This document shows, piece after piece, positions 14,670 through 23,823 of a stretch of 49,521 nucleotides of DNA. Origin of the DNA: a virus. Both the position numbers and the translations under genes were made by a program. Below the pieces are notes generated by a model. It ran no database searches and was not told the DNA's origin. It saw nothing but the letters and a program-made list of their open reading frames with translations. Numbering within the stretch: the first letter of the stretch is position 1; every line of letters starts with the position of its first letter. The stretch covers positions 1 through 49,521 of the IMG/VR virus record IMGVR_UViG_3300043256_000370, one strand, 5' to 3'.

Positions 14670-17049
14670 CGGGCAGCGCGTGCGCCGGCTCAGAAAAAAA
14701 TCATTCACTTATGACGCGGGCAATATTTATCAGCGCGTTAAGGATTTTGCGGATACGTGGGATGCGGCGCGGACCGATGAGCGTGATGACCGGATCCAGC
14801 GCCAGGCGAAATTTCGTCAATGGACTGAGGGTAAGGATTGGCCTTGGCCCGATGCTTCGGATATTAAGCTCCCGGATATGACTACCGCTTCGCTTCGCGT
14901 GCAAGATACGCTCCATAATGCGATTATGTCGGCCCGGCCGCCGGTGACGGCGCGGGCGACCGATAAGTTATCCTCAGAGAAGGCCGAGAAGATTGATCAG
15001 CTGATCGATCATCAACTATTTGTCGATATGAACGGCGAGAACTTTATTTCGGAGCTCGCCGATGCTTTTGCCAATGATGGTCATTACGTCGTTTTTGTTC
15101 CTTGGGTCCGCGAGCGATCGCAGATTTCCGACATCATGAAATATCCAAAGATCCCGCCACCGGATGCGGAAGGCAATGTTATTACGCCGGAGGAATATTT
15201 TCAGACGATCATCAAAAAGGCTTATTCCGGCGCCCCGTCTGCAGTCGCCAAAAATGCCGGCCTATGGGATTATGCCGTTACCTTAGCGGACGATACTAAA
15301 GTTGATGTTTCTTTCTATACCGATGAGAGTGACCGCGTTGAAATGGTCAGCACTCGGTTTGCGACCGTCTTTGATGGTCCGTCTCCCCGGGTGATGGATT
15401 GGGAAAATGTTTTATATCCGCCCCGGGCTGCTAACCTTCAGGCGCCGTCGCCGGCTAATCCCAAAGGTGCACAGGCCGTCATCCTTGTGGATAATCCGAC
15501 TTTGGATGAAGTGAAAAAGTTGCATAAAAAAGGGTGGTATGACGGGCTGGATAAAGACGACATTAAGGCGCTTGAGGCTGCGCCGGCTTCCAGTGAGCTT
15601 AAGCAATCGGAGGAAGCTAAAGATACTTTTTCGGGTGTATCAGATACGCAAAAGGCGCCAATCAAAGGTGCAGAAAGCCACAAAGAATTAACTAGATATA
15701 CAGTTTTTGATCGTTTTGACATCGATGGTGATGGTCTTGATGAGGATGTAATCTGGTGGGTTATAAAAGAGCTGCCGGGTAAGGTAGCGAAAGCGCAGCT
15801 GATGTCGGAAATGTATCCGTTTCAGCTGCCTCGCCGGCCGTTGGCACATACCAGCTATATTCCGATCCGCGGTCGTATTGGCGGGATTTCTCAGCTCGAG
15901 CTTACTGAGGGCACTCATGATGCGATGAAGATGTCCTATGATCAAATGGCTGATGCCGGTACGATCGCAAATGTGCCGTTTTTCTTTTACCGCGCCAGTG
16001 GCGGGATGCGTCCTGAGACGATCGAGCTCACACCGGGCGAAGGTTATCCGGTTGGAGATCCGCAGCGTGACGTATTTTTCCCGAATATCCAGAATAATGC
16101 TGCCGTCAATGGTCAGAATACGATCGGCCTTTTGACCAATATGCAGGAAAAATTAACAATGGTCGGCGATCAGCAGCTTGGTCGTGTGCCAGCCGGTGGT
16201 GCGACCGCGCTCCGGACAGTGACCGGCATGGCCATGATGCAAAATAATGGAGATGCCAGGCCCGAGCGAATTATGCGCCGGTTCTATATGGGGCTTCGCG
16301 ATATTTACTCGCTTTGCCATCAACTGAATGAGGTTCATTTGCCCCCGAATAAAATGGTGCGTCTGGCACAAACAGCCGACAAGAACCAAGCTCCTTATAC
16401 TGTCATTCAGACGCCAGCGGAGCTTAGAGGCAACTTTGTCTTTGATTTTGACGCTAATGCTTTCAATACGTCCCGCCAGGCTCTTCAGGACGCTATGGAG
16501 CGGATGATGTCATCCTATATCAGCGATATTAATCTTCAGCTTGGTATTATCGATCAGGATGGTATTTATCGGCTTCAGCGTGATTGGGGTAGGATTATCG
16601 GTCAGGATCCGGATCAGTATCTATCGATGCCGTCTCCGGATAGTACGCTACCGAAAATCTTTGCTGAAGATGCGTTGTTGTTTATTTCTCAGGGTAAGAA
16701 GCCGTTTGGTGTTCCGGCCGAGGCCGGCGGCGCCGCGGAGCATTTGCAGAAGCTTCAGGAATTTATTCAAACAGATCAGTTCGGCCTTATTCAGCAGGAA
16801 TATGTTGAAACAATTATGCGGCCGTATATGGAGCAAGTCTCTCAAAGGGCTCTCCTTCAGCAACAACAGGCGCAGCAACTCGAGGCGGCTGGCAATGCCG
16901 GGACCCCGGCGCAAGCTAATGCGCCTGGGCGACCACCGGGTGGCGTCCAGGAAAATCCGAACGACGCGCCCACTAATGTCCAGCCCAATCAGCCGGCCGA
17001 TCAGACGCAACCGGGCGCTAATGGCAATGGAACAGGAAATGCGATATGA
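14635..17049 (+). CDS. Portal protein, about 804 aa
   Basis: The portal forms the dodecameric ring at the capsid vertex through which DNA passes. Evidence: large size typical of short-tailed phages, position after TerL and before the scaffold, the WENVLYPPRA segment (about residue 255), long helical wing and stem regions, and a Gln/Ala/Pro-rich flexible C-terminus (QQQQAQQLEAAGNAGTPAQANAPGRPPGG). The frame opens at TTG 14617; GTG 14635 or 14638 is preferred because AAGGG lies about 10-13 bases upstream. The C-terminal barrel-like helices precede residue 720. Confidence 0.88.
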   Translation: MVKETKRQEVINGQRVRRLRKKSFTYDAGNIYQRVKDFADTWDAARTDERDDRIQRQAKFRQWTEGKDWPWPDASDIKLPDMTTASLRVQDTLHNAIMSARPPVTARATDKLSSEKAEKIDQLIDHQLFVDMNGENFISELADAFANDGHYVVFVPWVRERSQISDIMKYPKIPPPDAEGNVITPEEYFQTIIKKAYSGAPSAVAKNAGLWDYAVTLADDTKVDVSFYTDESDRVEMVSTRFATVFDGPSPRVMDWENVLYPPRAANLQAPSPANPKGAQAVILVDNPTLDEVKKLHKKGWYDGLDKDDIKALEAAPASSELKQSEEAKDTFSGVSDTQKAPIKGAESHKELTRYTVFDRFDIDGDGLDEDVIWWVIKELPGKVAKAQLMSEMYPFQLPRRPLAHTSYIPIRGRIGGISQLELTEGTHDAMKMSYDQMADAGTIANVPFFFYRASGGMRPETIELTPGEGYPVGDPQRDVFFPNIQNNAAVNGQNTIGLLTNMQEKLTMVGDQQLGRVPAGGATALRTVTGMAMMQNNGDARPERIMRRFYMGLRDIYSLCHQLNEVHLPPNKMVRLAQTADKNQAPYTVIQTPAELRGNFVFDFDANAFNTSRQALQDAMERMMSSYISDINLQLGIIDQDGIYRLQRDWGRIIGQDPDQYLSMPSPDSTLPKIFAEDALLFISQGKKPFGVPAEAGGAAEHLQKLQEFIQTDQFGLIQQEYVETIMRPYMEQVSQRALLQQQQAQQLEAAGNAGTPAQANAPGRPPGGVQENPNDAPTNVQPNQPADQTQPGANGNGTGNAI

Positions 17050-17450
17050 ACCTAGATAAATCAGAATACCGTCAAATAATGGGTGACAAAAAGCTTGAGC
17101 AGGATGAGCGCCACCGGCCGCAATCTGAGCAGCAAGCCCGGCAAGCTGTCAAAATGAGTGAGCTCACCGGTGATGAAAATTGGGATCTGTTTAAAAGTTT
17201 CCTCGAAGCGGCGATGGATGATGCTGAAAAAGCAATGAAATTTTTTAATAATCAAATGACCAACCCTTCTATTGTGGATCCGAACGCGATTGCTCAGGCA
17301 AAACTTAATTATCATATTTGCCGGGAGCGCTATGCGACTTTGAGTGAGGTGGTGACTTTGCCGAATGAAGTGATAAAGTCGGGCGAGGCTGCCAAGGATC
17401 TGCTTTCCCGGCTTAATCCCTTGATAGCCAAGGAAGAGCCAACAGAATAA
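17046..17450 (+). CDS. Portal-adjacent helical protein, 134 aa
   Basis: Family not recognised. The protein is helical and charged; its core LFKSFLEAAMDDAEKAMKFFNNQM and AIAQAKLNYHICRERYATLSEVV look like two long helices. It overlaps the portal stop (ATGA). Small helical proteins at this place can be head-assembly or closure factors, which is inference. Confidence 0.7.
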   Translation: MNLDKSEYRQIMGDKKLEQDERHRPQSEQQARQAVKMSELTGDENWDLFKSFLEAAMDDAEKAMKFFNNQMTNPSIVDPNAIAQAKLNYHICRERYATLSEVVTLPNEVIKSGEAAKDLLSRLNPLIAKEEPTE

Positions 17451-17560
17451 AGCATATTGATTATGTGAGAATTTATGATATAGTTTATTTAATCGGTGTA
17501 TAGGCACTCACCATGCCGGGATCTTCGCCCCTTAGCGATGGTTTTAAGTTGGAGTTTCCA

Positions 17561-18367
17561 ATGAACGATGTAGATGCGGCCGCGTCGGGCCAGGACAATA
17601 CAGGTGGCAAAGGGAGCGATACCGTTCCATTTAACCGCTTTAAAGAAGTTAATGACAAGATGAAGGCCGGAGATGAAGAAAATGTTTCGCTTCGGGCCCA
17701 AATCGCAGAACTTCAAGCAGGAAAAGGCACAGTAGGTATAGCGCCGGAGCCGCCGAGACAGGCAGATCCGCAAACGCCGCCTAAAGTCTATTCCCGCGCT
17801 GAGCTCGAAAACGCTGTAAAAGCAGGGACGATAACTGAGGTAGACGCTAATACGTTATGGGACCAGCAACAAGCGGATAACATTGCCAACCAAGTGAAAG
17901 ATACGGTTGCCAAAACGATCACTTTGACCACTCAGCAGGACGATACAAGTGCTAAGATTAAGCGTTATATGGCGGCACGGCCTGACGCGGCGATCGACGG
18001 TACGCAGGACAGGGTTGCCGTTGCCGGCAAATTCACTGAGCTCGTAAAACGCGGGTATGAGGGGATTAAAGGCAAAGGTGGCGAAAAAACTGAGCTTCTT
18101 GCTCTTGAGATGGCCTTCGGGCCTATCGATGCACTAGAGGCCGCAAACGGCGGATCGCATGAGCGCGATACTCACCAAGAAACAGGTGGTGCCGGCGGTG
18201 GTGATGGTTCTGGCGATGATGCTAATATTCCCAAGGATATAACAGCGAAACAAAAGAACTTCTATGCTGCACAGATCAATAAAGGCATTTATGCCGATTG
18301 GGCTGAAGTGGAAGAAGAATTGAAGCATCAAGATGGAGATCTGGCTAAACGGTCGAATAGTCGGTAA
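17561..18367 (+). CDS. Capsid scaffolding protein, 268 aa
   Basis: Scaffolding proteins guide coat assembly and leave or are degraded. The product is very acidic and polar, with the typical short motif TVPFNRFKEVNDKMK near residue 20-35 (commonly P-(Y/H)-x-R-F-K-E-V in phage scaffolds), a heptad-like segment (NVSLRAQIAELQ), a disordered Pro-rich linker, then helices and a charged C-terminal helix-turn-helix-like segment, the usual coat-binding end. The frame is open from 17513, but ATG 17561 follows TTGGAG at good spacing. It is coupled to the next gene (TAATG). Confidence 0.82.
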   Translation: MNDVDAAASGQDNTGGKGSDTVPFNRFKEVNDKMKAGDEENVSLRAQIAELQAGKGTVGIAPEPPRQADPQTPPKVYSRAELENAVKAGTITEVDANTLWDQQQADNIANQVKDTVAKTITLTTQQDDTSAKIKRYMAARPDAAIDGTQDRVAVAGKFTELVKRGYEGIKGKGGEKTELLALEMAFGPIDALEAANGGSHERDTHQETGGAGGGDGSGDDANIPKDITAKQKNFYAAQINKGIYADWAEVEEELKHQDGDLAKRSNSR

Positions 18368-18645
18368 TGGTTCATTACCATAGTAACGATTGGGATAGTC
18401 CGGAAGGACGTTTAAAGATGGTTCAAGGTGGTGCGCGAAGGCACACCACAACGGGAAGTCACATAGCTGACTTGGCCGCGCTCGGTAAGTGTATATGTCT
18501 CTGCGGCAATTGTATCTCCAAGTTTAATCCGGCTTCGGTGAATTATCACCGGTTAAGTCGTCCGCCTCTAAATCAGGGCGCAGTCGGAGAATGTGACGGG
18601 TGTAAGGAATTTACCATGTGTAAAATTCATATGCCGGTCGAATAA
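18367..18645 (+). CDS. Cys-rich protein between scaffold and capsid genes, 92 aa
   Basis: The protein has Cys clusters CICLCGNC (about residues 42-49) and CDGC with a later C (about 76-86), consistent with one or two zinc-binding knuckles. The first 40 residues are polar and His-rich. Its start overlaps the scaffold stop. I do not recognise a family; a role in head assembly is inferred from context only. Confidence 0.7.
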   Translation: MVHYHSNDWDSPEGRLKMVQGGARRHTTTGSHIADLAALGKCICLCGNCISKFNPASVNYHRLSRPPLNQGAVGECDGCKEFTMCKIHMPVE

Positions 18646-18664
18646 ACTTTATTGGAGACTACTG

Positions 18665-19381
18665 ATGGAACTAGCCCAAATCTTAGGTGGTGGCAACGCT
18701 CGCATCATGAAATATCCAGTATCCTCGACGATTATAGCGGGGATCCCCCTACTTATTCCGGCGGCGGGTGGTAACGGTCTAACGACTTCTACCGCCACCG
18801 GCGCCGCAAATATGGTGGGTGTTTCACTTGATGCCGCAGTGTATGCAACTGCTCAAAACTCAGACAATTCCGATCCTGAAGGCCAGGTATCGGTCATTGT
18901 CAATCCGGACGCCGTTTGGCGTGCAAAACTATCCGGAGGAACGGCAAATAATACGACGCTTGCCGCTCAGACGATCACAACATTATCCTCAACTGGCTTG
19001 GTTATTACAACCGCTGCCGAGTGGGCCACGCCTACCTTTGATGAAGGTACGGTATGGGGTATCACTGGTTCAAATGCCGGTATAATCCGTAAAATTACGG
19101 CTGTTTCTACAACAGCCGGTACTGTTACGGTTGCTTTTCCGCATGATACGGTTGTTGGTGATATTTTTGCTCGGCTTAACTGTGCCCTATTCACCGCAGG
19201 AGTAACAATGACCGCGACACTCGACCAGCTTAATGCTGCCGTCGCTGTGGCCGCTGGCGCTGCCGCTCTTGTTCCTATTAATGTTCGAGGTCTGCTTAGA
19301 GACAACGGCGATGAAGGTTTGACAAATTCATTTGTTGATCTTATTGCCGGTGATCATGCTCTTGGCGGTCGTCCAACCTAA
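18665..19381 (+). CDS. Candidate head decoration protein, 238 aa
   Basis: The product is Ala/Thr/Val-rich and predicted to be mostly beta. The middle (EWATPTFDEGTVWGITGSNAGIIRKITAVS and GTVTVAFPHDTVVGDIF) looks like beta barrels with small loops. The position directly before the coat gene fits a decoration or cementing protein; alternatives include an auxiliary coat domain protein. ATG 18665 is preferred to the longer frame from 18593 because TTGGAG lies about 8 bases upstream and the longer frame overlaps the previous gene by 53 bases. Confidence 0.65.
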   Translation: MELAQILGGGNARIMKYPVSSTIIAGIPLLIPAAGGNGLTTSTATGAANMVGVSLDAAVYATAQNSDNSDPEGQVSVIVNPDAVWRAKLSGGTANNTTLAAQTITTLSSTGLVITTAAEWATPTFDEGTVWGITGSNAGIIRKITAVSTTAGTVTVAFPHDTVVGDIFARLNCALFTAGVTMTATLDQLNAAVAVAAGAAALVPINVRGLLRDNGDEGLTNSFVDLIAGDHALGGRPT

Positions 19382-19397
19382 CTGAAAGGAATTTAAT

Positions 19398-20321
19398 ATG
19401 CCTGGTTCTCCAGCAATTTCGGGTCAGTTTGGCGACTTACTTGATCCTCGTTTTCAAAAGATCTTCAATGATAAATATAAGCAATTGCCTGATCATTTAT
19501 CGAAGGTCTATAACTTCATCGGCACCAATGGCCGTAACAACATGACTTGGAGTGAGGTAGGCGCATTTGCCGACTTCTCTGAATTCGCCGGATCTATCAG
19601 CTATGATAGCCCGGTACAAGGCTTCGATACAACTTCAACACCAATTGAATTTGCATCCGGCTTCCAGGTCGAGCGTAAGCTATTTGATGATGATCAGTAT
19701 AACGTCATGGACCGTCGGCCTTCTGGCCTGGCGACCGCGGCGCAGCGTACTCGTCAGAAGCATGGTGCCCGCCTTTACAATAACGGTTTTTCTATAGACA
19801 GTTATTTTTATACTCGTTCTGAAGGGACTGCGCTTTGTTCCAACAGTCATACGACCAATGCCGGCGGTGTTGATACATCTAGCGGGTTTGACAACTTGAA
19901 TACGGCCGCACTTACTGCCGTTGCCGTTGCTGCCAACCGCATCCAAATGGTAGGTTTCCGTGACGACCGCGGTAATCGTATCAGCACTATGCCAAGCGAA
20001 CTTGTGATCCCGAATGCCCTTTATGAAAAGGCTTTTGAGATTGTCGAAAGTCGTGGCAAGCTTGATGTGGCGACCAATAACCGGAATGTTCATGAAGGTG
20101 CCTACTCTATCTTTGAGTGGAATTACTTGACTGACGATAATAACTGGTTCATGGCCGATGCTTCTCAGCAAAAAGAGATGGTCTATTGGATCGATCGTAT
20201 TCCGCTGGAATTTGCATTCCAGGAGGAGTTTGATACTCTGGTTGCGAAATGGCGTGCTTATATGCGCTATTCTAATGCCTGGATCGATTGGCGTTGGGTC
20301 ATCGGCAACCAAGTTAGCTAA
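19398..20321 (+). CDS. Major capsid protein, gpT-like HK97-fold, 307 aa
   Basis: This is the main shell subunit. Evidence: position after scaffold and decoration genes, strong ribosome-binding site (AAAGGAATTTAAT), a normal length, and the sequence pattern of Mu gpT-like coat proteins: N-terminal DLLDPRFQKIFNDKY, then MTWSEVGAFADFSEF, FEV-type segment EFASGFQVERKLFDDDQYN, a long spine-like helix (RPSGLATAAQRTRQKHGARLYNNGF), PSELVIPNALYEKAFEI and a C-terminal WRAYMRYSNAWIDWRWVIGN. A hairpin follows at 20344-20370, as is common after coat genes. Confidence 0.82.
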   Translation: MPGSPAISGQFGDLLDPRFQKIFNDKYKQLPDHLSKVYNFIGTNGRNNMTWSEVGAFADFSEFAGSISYDSPVQGFDTTSTPIEFASGFQVERKLFDDDQYNVMDRRPSGLATAAQRTRQKHGARLYNNGFSIDSYFYTRSEGTALCSNSHTTNAGGVDTSSGFDNLNTAALTAVAVAANRIQMVGFRDDRGNRISTMPSELVIPNALYEKAFEIVESRGKLDVATNNRNVHEGAYSIFEWNYLTDDNNWFMADASQQKEMVYWIDRIPLEFAFQEEFDTLVAKWRAYMRYSNAWIDWRWVIGNQVS

Positions 20322-20343
20322 AGCTGATTTTGAAGCAATTTAA

Positions 20344-20375
20344 GCAGGGTGACAGTATTTGTCACCCCGCTTATT
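20344..20375 (+). terminator. Hairpin after the capsid gene (partial terminator or processing site)
   Basis: GCAGGGTGACA (20344-20354) pairs with TGTCACCCCGC (20360-20370) over about 10 pairs with a short loop, but only a weak T/A run follows. It probably reduces, not stops, transcription into the tail genes or stabilises the coat mRNA end. Confidence 0.6.
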
Positions 20376-20393
20376 ACTCTAACGGAGAAGATT

Positions 20394-20624
20394 ATGTCTA
20401 AGGTTAAAAAAGGTAACGTATGCCTTCATTATACGCTAGATATCACCGTTTCTCACAAATATGAAAGTGCTGTAAAAGGCATGGTCGATGACCATATGGC
20501 GCAGCTTGCCGAGCAAGTTGGTGGCATCAAGGTCGTTTGTAAGAAAAAAGATGCTAAAAAAGCGCCGGCAAAAAAAGAGCCGGCCGTTAAAAAAGTAATT
20601 TCAAAGTCAGGTGGTAAAAAATGA
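20394..20624 (+). CDS. Basic-tailed small protein, 76 aa
   Basis: The N-terminal 45 residues are an alpha/beta segment (GNVCLHYTLDITVSHKYESAVKGMVDDHMAQLAEQVGG), and the C-terminal 30 are nearly pure Lys/Ala (KKKDAKKAPAKKEPAVKKV), likely to bind nucleic acid or the acidic capsid interior. ACGGAG stands upstream of ATG 20394. The family is not recognised; a role as internal DNA-associated head protein is inference. Confidence 0.7.
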   Translation: MSKVKKGNVCLHYTLDITVSHKYESAVKGMVDDHMAQLAEQVGGIKVVCKKKDAKKAPAKKEPAVKKVISKSGGKK

Positions 20625-20833
20625 CCAATCCTAACTTTGATCAGGACACGGACCGAGCAGATCTTAGGAGCTCAGGCGGCAATGTGCCGGCTACCGGCTT
20701 CATGGGTAAGCGGGCAACGATGTCCAAAAACAAGCCCGGACCGGCCGGAGGTCTGCCCGGAAAATCACAATCCAAAAGTCGCAATCCCGGTGGTGATCCT
20801 CGGGTCGGCTATGTAAAGTCAGAAGGAATATAA
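20621..20833 (+). CDS. Disordered Gly/Pro-rich protein, 70 aa
   Basis: The sequence is low in hydrophobic residues and high in Gly, Pro, Lys and Ser (NKPGPAGGLPGKSQSKSRNPGG), so it is likely unstructured. It is coupled to the previous gene (ATGA) and followed after one base by the next. The family is unknown. Compactness on both sides supports it being a real gene. Confidence 0.6.
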   Translation: MTNPNFDQDTDRADLRSSGGNVPATGFMGKRATMSKNKPGPAGGLPGKSQSKSRNPGGDPRVGYVKSEGI

Positions 20834-20834
20834 G

Positions 20835-21743
20835 ATGCCAGAATTAAATCTTGATTTAGTCAAGCAGGAGAAGGTTGCTAAGGTCAGTGTACGCGAGAAC
20901 ATCCCGAGTTTATTGAGGCCGGCCCAGGTAAAGGAGCTTAATGATGAGGTCGCCGCGATCGAAAATACTTTGCTCGATCCGCTCGCACGCAAGCAAATCG
21001 ATGTTAAAGGTCAAAAGGCGCATCTTCATTCTCTGAAGTCCGCCAAGGCTGATTTTGAGCCGCAAGCATTTAGCTCGGAAAATATGAGCCGGGCGGTCGA
21101 GCTCGAGATTGAGTTGCGCGATAATATTGTTAGCGATGGTATGCCGACGGCCGCTGAAATGCGCAAAAACCCGCCTGGCGCTGTTGATAAGCACCTAAGA
21201 TTTGAAAGGCGCAATAAAAAGAATATCCAGGTGTGGAAGAACTTGCGTTTACGCCTTGGTGCTTCAGGTCATGATTTTGGTGGCGGTATCGATGGTAATG
21301 CGGGTAATTTGGCTAATCTGGAAATGTATCGGCCGAAGGATAAGGCTGATGAATTGTCGATGGATGATGCACAGATTGAGGGCAAGCAATATCATCTCAA
21401 TGAAGGTAAAACAGTTATCTTCACAAAGGCTGAAATGCTGATCATCAAAGCTGAGCTTCCGGAAGTGTACCAAAAGCTTGCATTCCTGACCGCTGATCAA
21501 CGGTATGAGGTCAGGGCTCAAATCGCGATCGCGCTTGAGGAGGCTGGCGTCAAAGACGCCGAAAAAGAGGAAGCAGAAGGCCCGGTCAAGCTCGGACCGC
21601 TCGCGCTTCCTGAAGAGGGACCCTTCAGTATGAAGGATCAATCCTGGTTTGAGCTTCAGAAAGCCATTAAGGCGGCAACCGGTGAGAAGCCAAAAAACAA
21701 GGTGGACGCTGTTCGCTTGGTGCATGAAAATAACCTAACATAA
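20835..21743 (+). CDS. Hypothetical head protein, 302 aa
   Basis: Not recognised. A GGAAT ribosome-binding site precedes the ATG. The N-terminal half is helical and charged, with a coiled-coil-like stretch (VKELNDEVAAIENTLLDPLARKQIDVKGQKAHLHSLKS); the middle has Gly/Asn-rich FGGGIDGNAGNLAN; the C-terminus carries an Asp/Glu/Lys-rich helix and an SMKDQSWFELQKAIKAATGEKPKNKVDAVRLV segment that reads like a small helical domain. The position between capsid and tail-adaptor genes suggests a head-completion or accessory virion protein (inference). Confidence 0.7.
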   Translation: MPELNLDLVKQEKVAKVSVRENIPSLLRPAQVKELNDEVAAIENTLLDPLARKQIDVKGQKAHLHSLKSAKADFEPQAFSSENMSRAVELEIELRDNIVSDGMPTAAEMRKNPPGAVDKHLRFERRNKKNIQVWKNLRLRLGASGHDFGGGIDGNAGNLANLEMYRPKDKADELSMDDAQIEGKQYHLNEGKTVIFTKAEMLIIKAELPEVYQKLAFLTADQRYEVRAQIAIALEEAGVKDAEKEEAEGPVKLGPLALPEEGPFSMKDQSWFELQKAIKAATGEKPKNKVDAVRLVHENNLT

Positions 21744-21752
21744 GGATTTACG

Positions 21753-22766
21753 ATGACATATCCCTATATTTTTGAAGAAAATTTCGAGGAGGGCGACAAG
21801 GGCGCTTTTGACACTGAAACGGATACAGCGAACCAGCTTGATTTTCCTCATTATAAGGCATTGTCAAAGCTTCCGGAGCGAGGTCTTATCCCGTTTTCCG
21901 GGGCGTATTGTGCTCGCTGGACTTTAGCCGGCGGCACGGCGGATGCGATACTGATTGAGGGTTCTTTGGATGTAGGGAGCAATGTTGATAGATATTTTCG
22001 CTTTCCGCTTTATTTCTCTGAAGACTTTGCGGCGAGCGCGAATGATACGGTCCATTTATTAGAGCTGCTTGCTTCGACAACAATTGAGGCCTGTTTTGGC
22101 TTCCGGGTTGTCGCTGCGACCGGCGTGATTAATCTCGGCGTTGGCGAGGTTGCTCCTACTGTCTTTATGGCGGAGGCTTTAGAGCGCGGCGTTTGGTACA
22201 CGGTCGAGCTTGAGGTTATTTGGGATGAGGCGGCCGAAAATGATGGTGAAATTAACCTGACTATTACAAGAGACGGCGATCCTTCATCTTCCGTTGTGGC
22301 AGCAATTGGTTCGCTTAACCAGGGCGCTGCGACAACAGGCTCGCTCGGCATTCAAAATCATCTTGCTACGACAACAGGAGTAATTTTGATTGATAACCTG
22401 GTCTTTGATGATACTCGGTTGCTCCCTAAACAACGCTATGAACTTTATCCGACAATTACTGATGCTCGTCATGTTTTTGTCGGCCCGGGTTATATCGATT
22501 ATGCTGCGCTGGTATCCTTCGCCACAGACAACACGATGTTGCTTTATGATGTCGATGATGGCGTCGCCAATCCGGAACGGCTTAGGCTCACGTTGGCTGT
22601 TGGTGGGGTCATAGAAAAACGTGAGCGAATTAAATTCGAGCGCGGTTGCTATGCTGTCGTTACGGGCGGAACAGACCCGCTCGGCACGGTTCATATTTCT
22701 CAAACTTCAGTCGGGCCGCTGGCGCTTAATGATGCTAACGTAAGACGTCATGGATCACAAATTTAA
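21753..22766 (+). CDS. Concanavalin/LamG-like beta-sandwich virion protein, 337 aa
   Basis: Residues about 1-225 have the strand pattern of a laminin-G/concanavalin jelly roll: FEENFEEG, GAYCARWTLAGGTADAILIEGSLDVGSNVDRYFRFPLYFSE, RGVWYTVELEVIWD, INLTITRDG and GVILIDNLVFDD, a typical set for carbohydrate-binding sandwiches in phage decoration proteins. The last 110 residues form a second beta-rich domain. AAGGAT precedes the ATG. Surface display on the capsid and binding to a glycan is inference; the fold call is from pattern only. Confidence 0.65.
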   Translation: MTYPYIFEENFEEGDKGAFDTETDTANQLDFPHYKALSKLPERGLIPFSGAYCARWTLAGGTADAILIEGSLDVGSNVDRYFRFPLYFSEDFAASANDTVHLLELLASTTIEACFGFRVVAATGVINLGVGEVAPTVFMAEALERGVWYTVELEVIWDEAAENDGEINLTITRDGDPSSSVVAAIGSLNQGAATTGSLGIQNHLATTTGVILIDNLVFDDTRLLPKQRYELYPTITDARHVFVGPGYIDYAALVSFATDNTMLLYDVDDGVANPERLRLTLAVGGVIEKRERIKFERGCYAVVTGGTDPLGTVHISQTSVGPLALNDANVRRHGSQI

Positions 22767-22779
22767 TGGAGGCGGTTAA

Positions 22780-23823
22780 ATGTCAACGGACGGAGCACGC
22801 GCACCGAAGGATTTTGCAGATCTCTATACAGATCTGGTAAATCGGATCCGCGAACAAACTGGCGTCACAGCCACCGATAACCAGGCAAAGCGTTATATCA
22901 ATCTCGCTTTGCTTGATATGCATATAGGCACTCAATATAAGGTATCTTGGGCTGAGCGCGATGCTGTGCTCCGGACAAAAGCAAAATATACCACCGGTAC
23001 GATCTCCGTCAACAAGGGTGATAATAAGGTTATCGGCGTCGGGACGGCATTCTCGGGTGATGATGCTTTTGGTGTTAAAAATGTTGTCCCGGGCGGCAAA
23101 ATTACCCTGGGCGGCAATGATGAGGTTTATGAGGTCCTGAGTGTTGAAAGCAATACGCAGCTGACGCTCGTAACTGATTTTATATCAACATCGATCCTAA
23201 CCGCCGATGAGAATACGTTTATCTATTTTGAGGATGATTATTTCCTTGCGGATGATTTTCTTCGCTTTGTGGATACTCGGAGTTTTAATCCGTCGCGCCA
23301 TATAAGCATTATTTCGCGCACTCAGTTTCGTCGGCAGCATGTTGCAAATGATGTCACCGGCTATCCAACTGTTGCGACAATTATGGACAGGTCATTTGGG
23401 TCTACAACGGCGCCGGTGCGTAAAGTCCGGTTTTCTCGAGCCCCGGATAAAGAATATTTGATCCCCTATGAATATATTACTGACAAGCTGGCTGTTAGTG
23501 CTGCCGGAGAGGAGGCGGTATATCTTGTTGAGGACACGGATGAGCCGATCGTCCCTTATCGATATCGGGCCATTCTTACCCATTATGCGCTTTCAATTTG
23601 GTATCGTGACAAGAAAGACGATTTAAAGCGTGCTGAGAGCGCGAGGAAGGATTATGAGAGCCTTATGACCAGAATGACCGAAGATCAGGAAATTGGTGCT
23701 CCCAGGGCACGCTTACAGCCTAAACACGGACCTTACAAGCGTCGTGCTCAGCAACCTTACTCCGGATCCGGGTCTCGCAAAATCTCTGCGTCCGGGTTTG
23801 ATGAAATGAGGGATCGCTTCTGA
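22780..23823 (+). CDS. Head-to-tail adaptor protein, 347 aa
   Basis: This protein probably attaches beneath the portal and starts the short tail. The N-terminal helices DFADLYTDLVNRIREQTGVTATDNQAKRYINLALLDMHI match the helical adaptor proteins of short-tailed phages (DUF6682/gp4-like as I remember them). The middle is an inserted beta domain (residues about 70-150, TTGTISVNKGDNKVIGVGTAFSG), and the C-terminus again is helical, then a basic Arg/Ser-rich tail. GGAGG is upstream. Its stop overlaps the start of the nozzle-like gene. Confidence 0.68.
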   Translation: MSTDGARAPKDFADLYTDLVNRIREQTGVTATDNQAKRYINLALLDMHIGTQYKVSWAERDAVLRTKAKYTTGTISVNKGDNKVIGVGTAFSGDDAFGVKNVVPGGKITLGGNDEVYEVLSVESNTQLTLVTDFISTSILTADENTFIYFEDDYFLADDFLRFVDTRSFNPSRHISIISRTQFRRQHVANDVTGYPTVATIMDRSFGSTTAPVRKVRFSRAPDKEYLIPYEYITDKLAVSAAGEEAVYLVEDTDEPIVPYRYRAILTHYALSIWYRDKKDDLKRAESARKDYESLMTRMTEDQEIGAPRARLQPKHGPYKRRAQQPYSGSGSRKISASGFDEMRDRF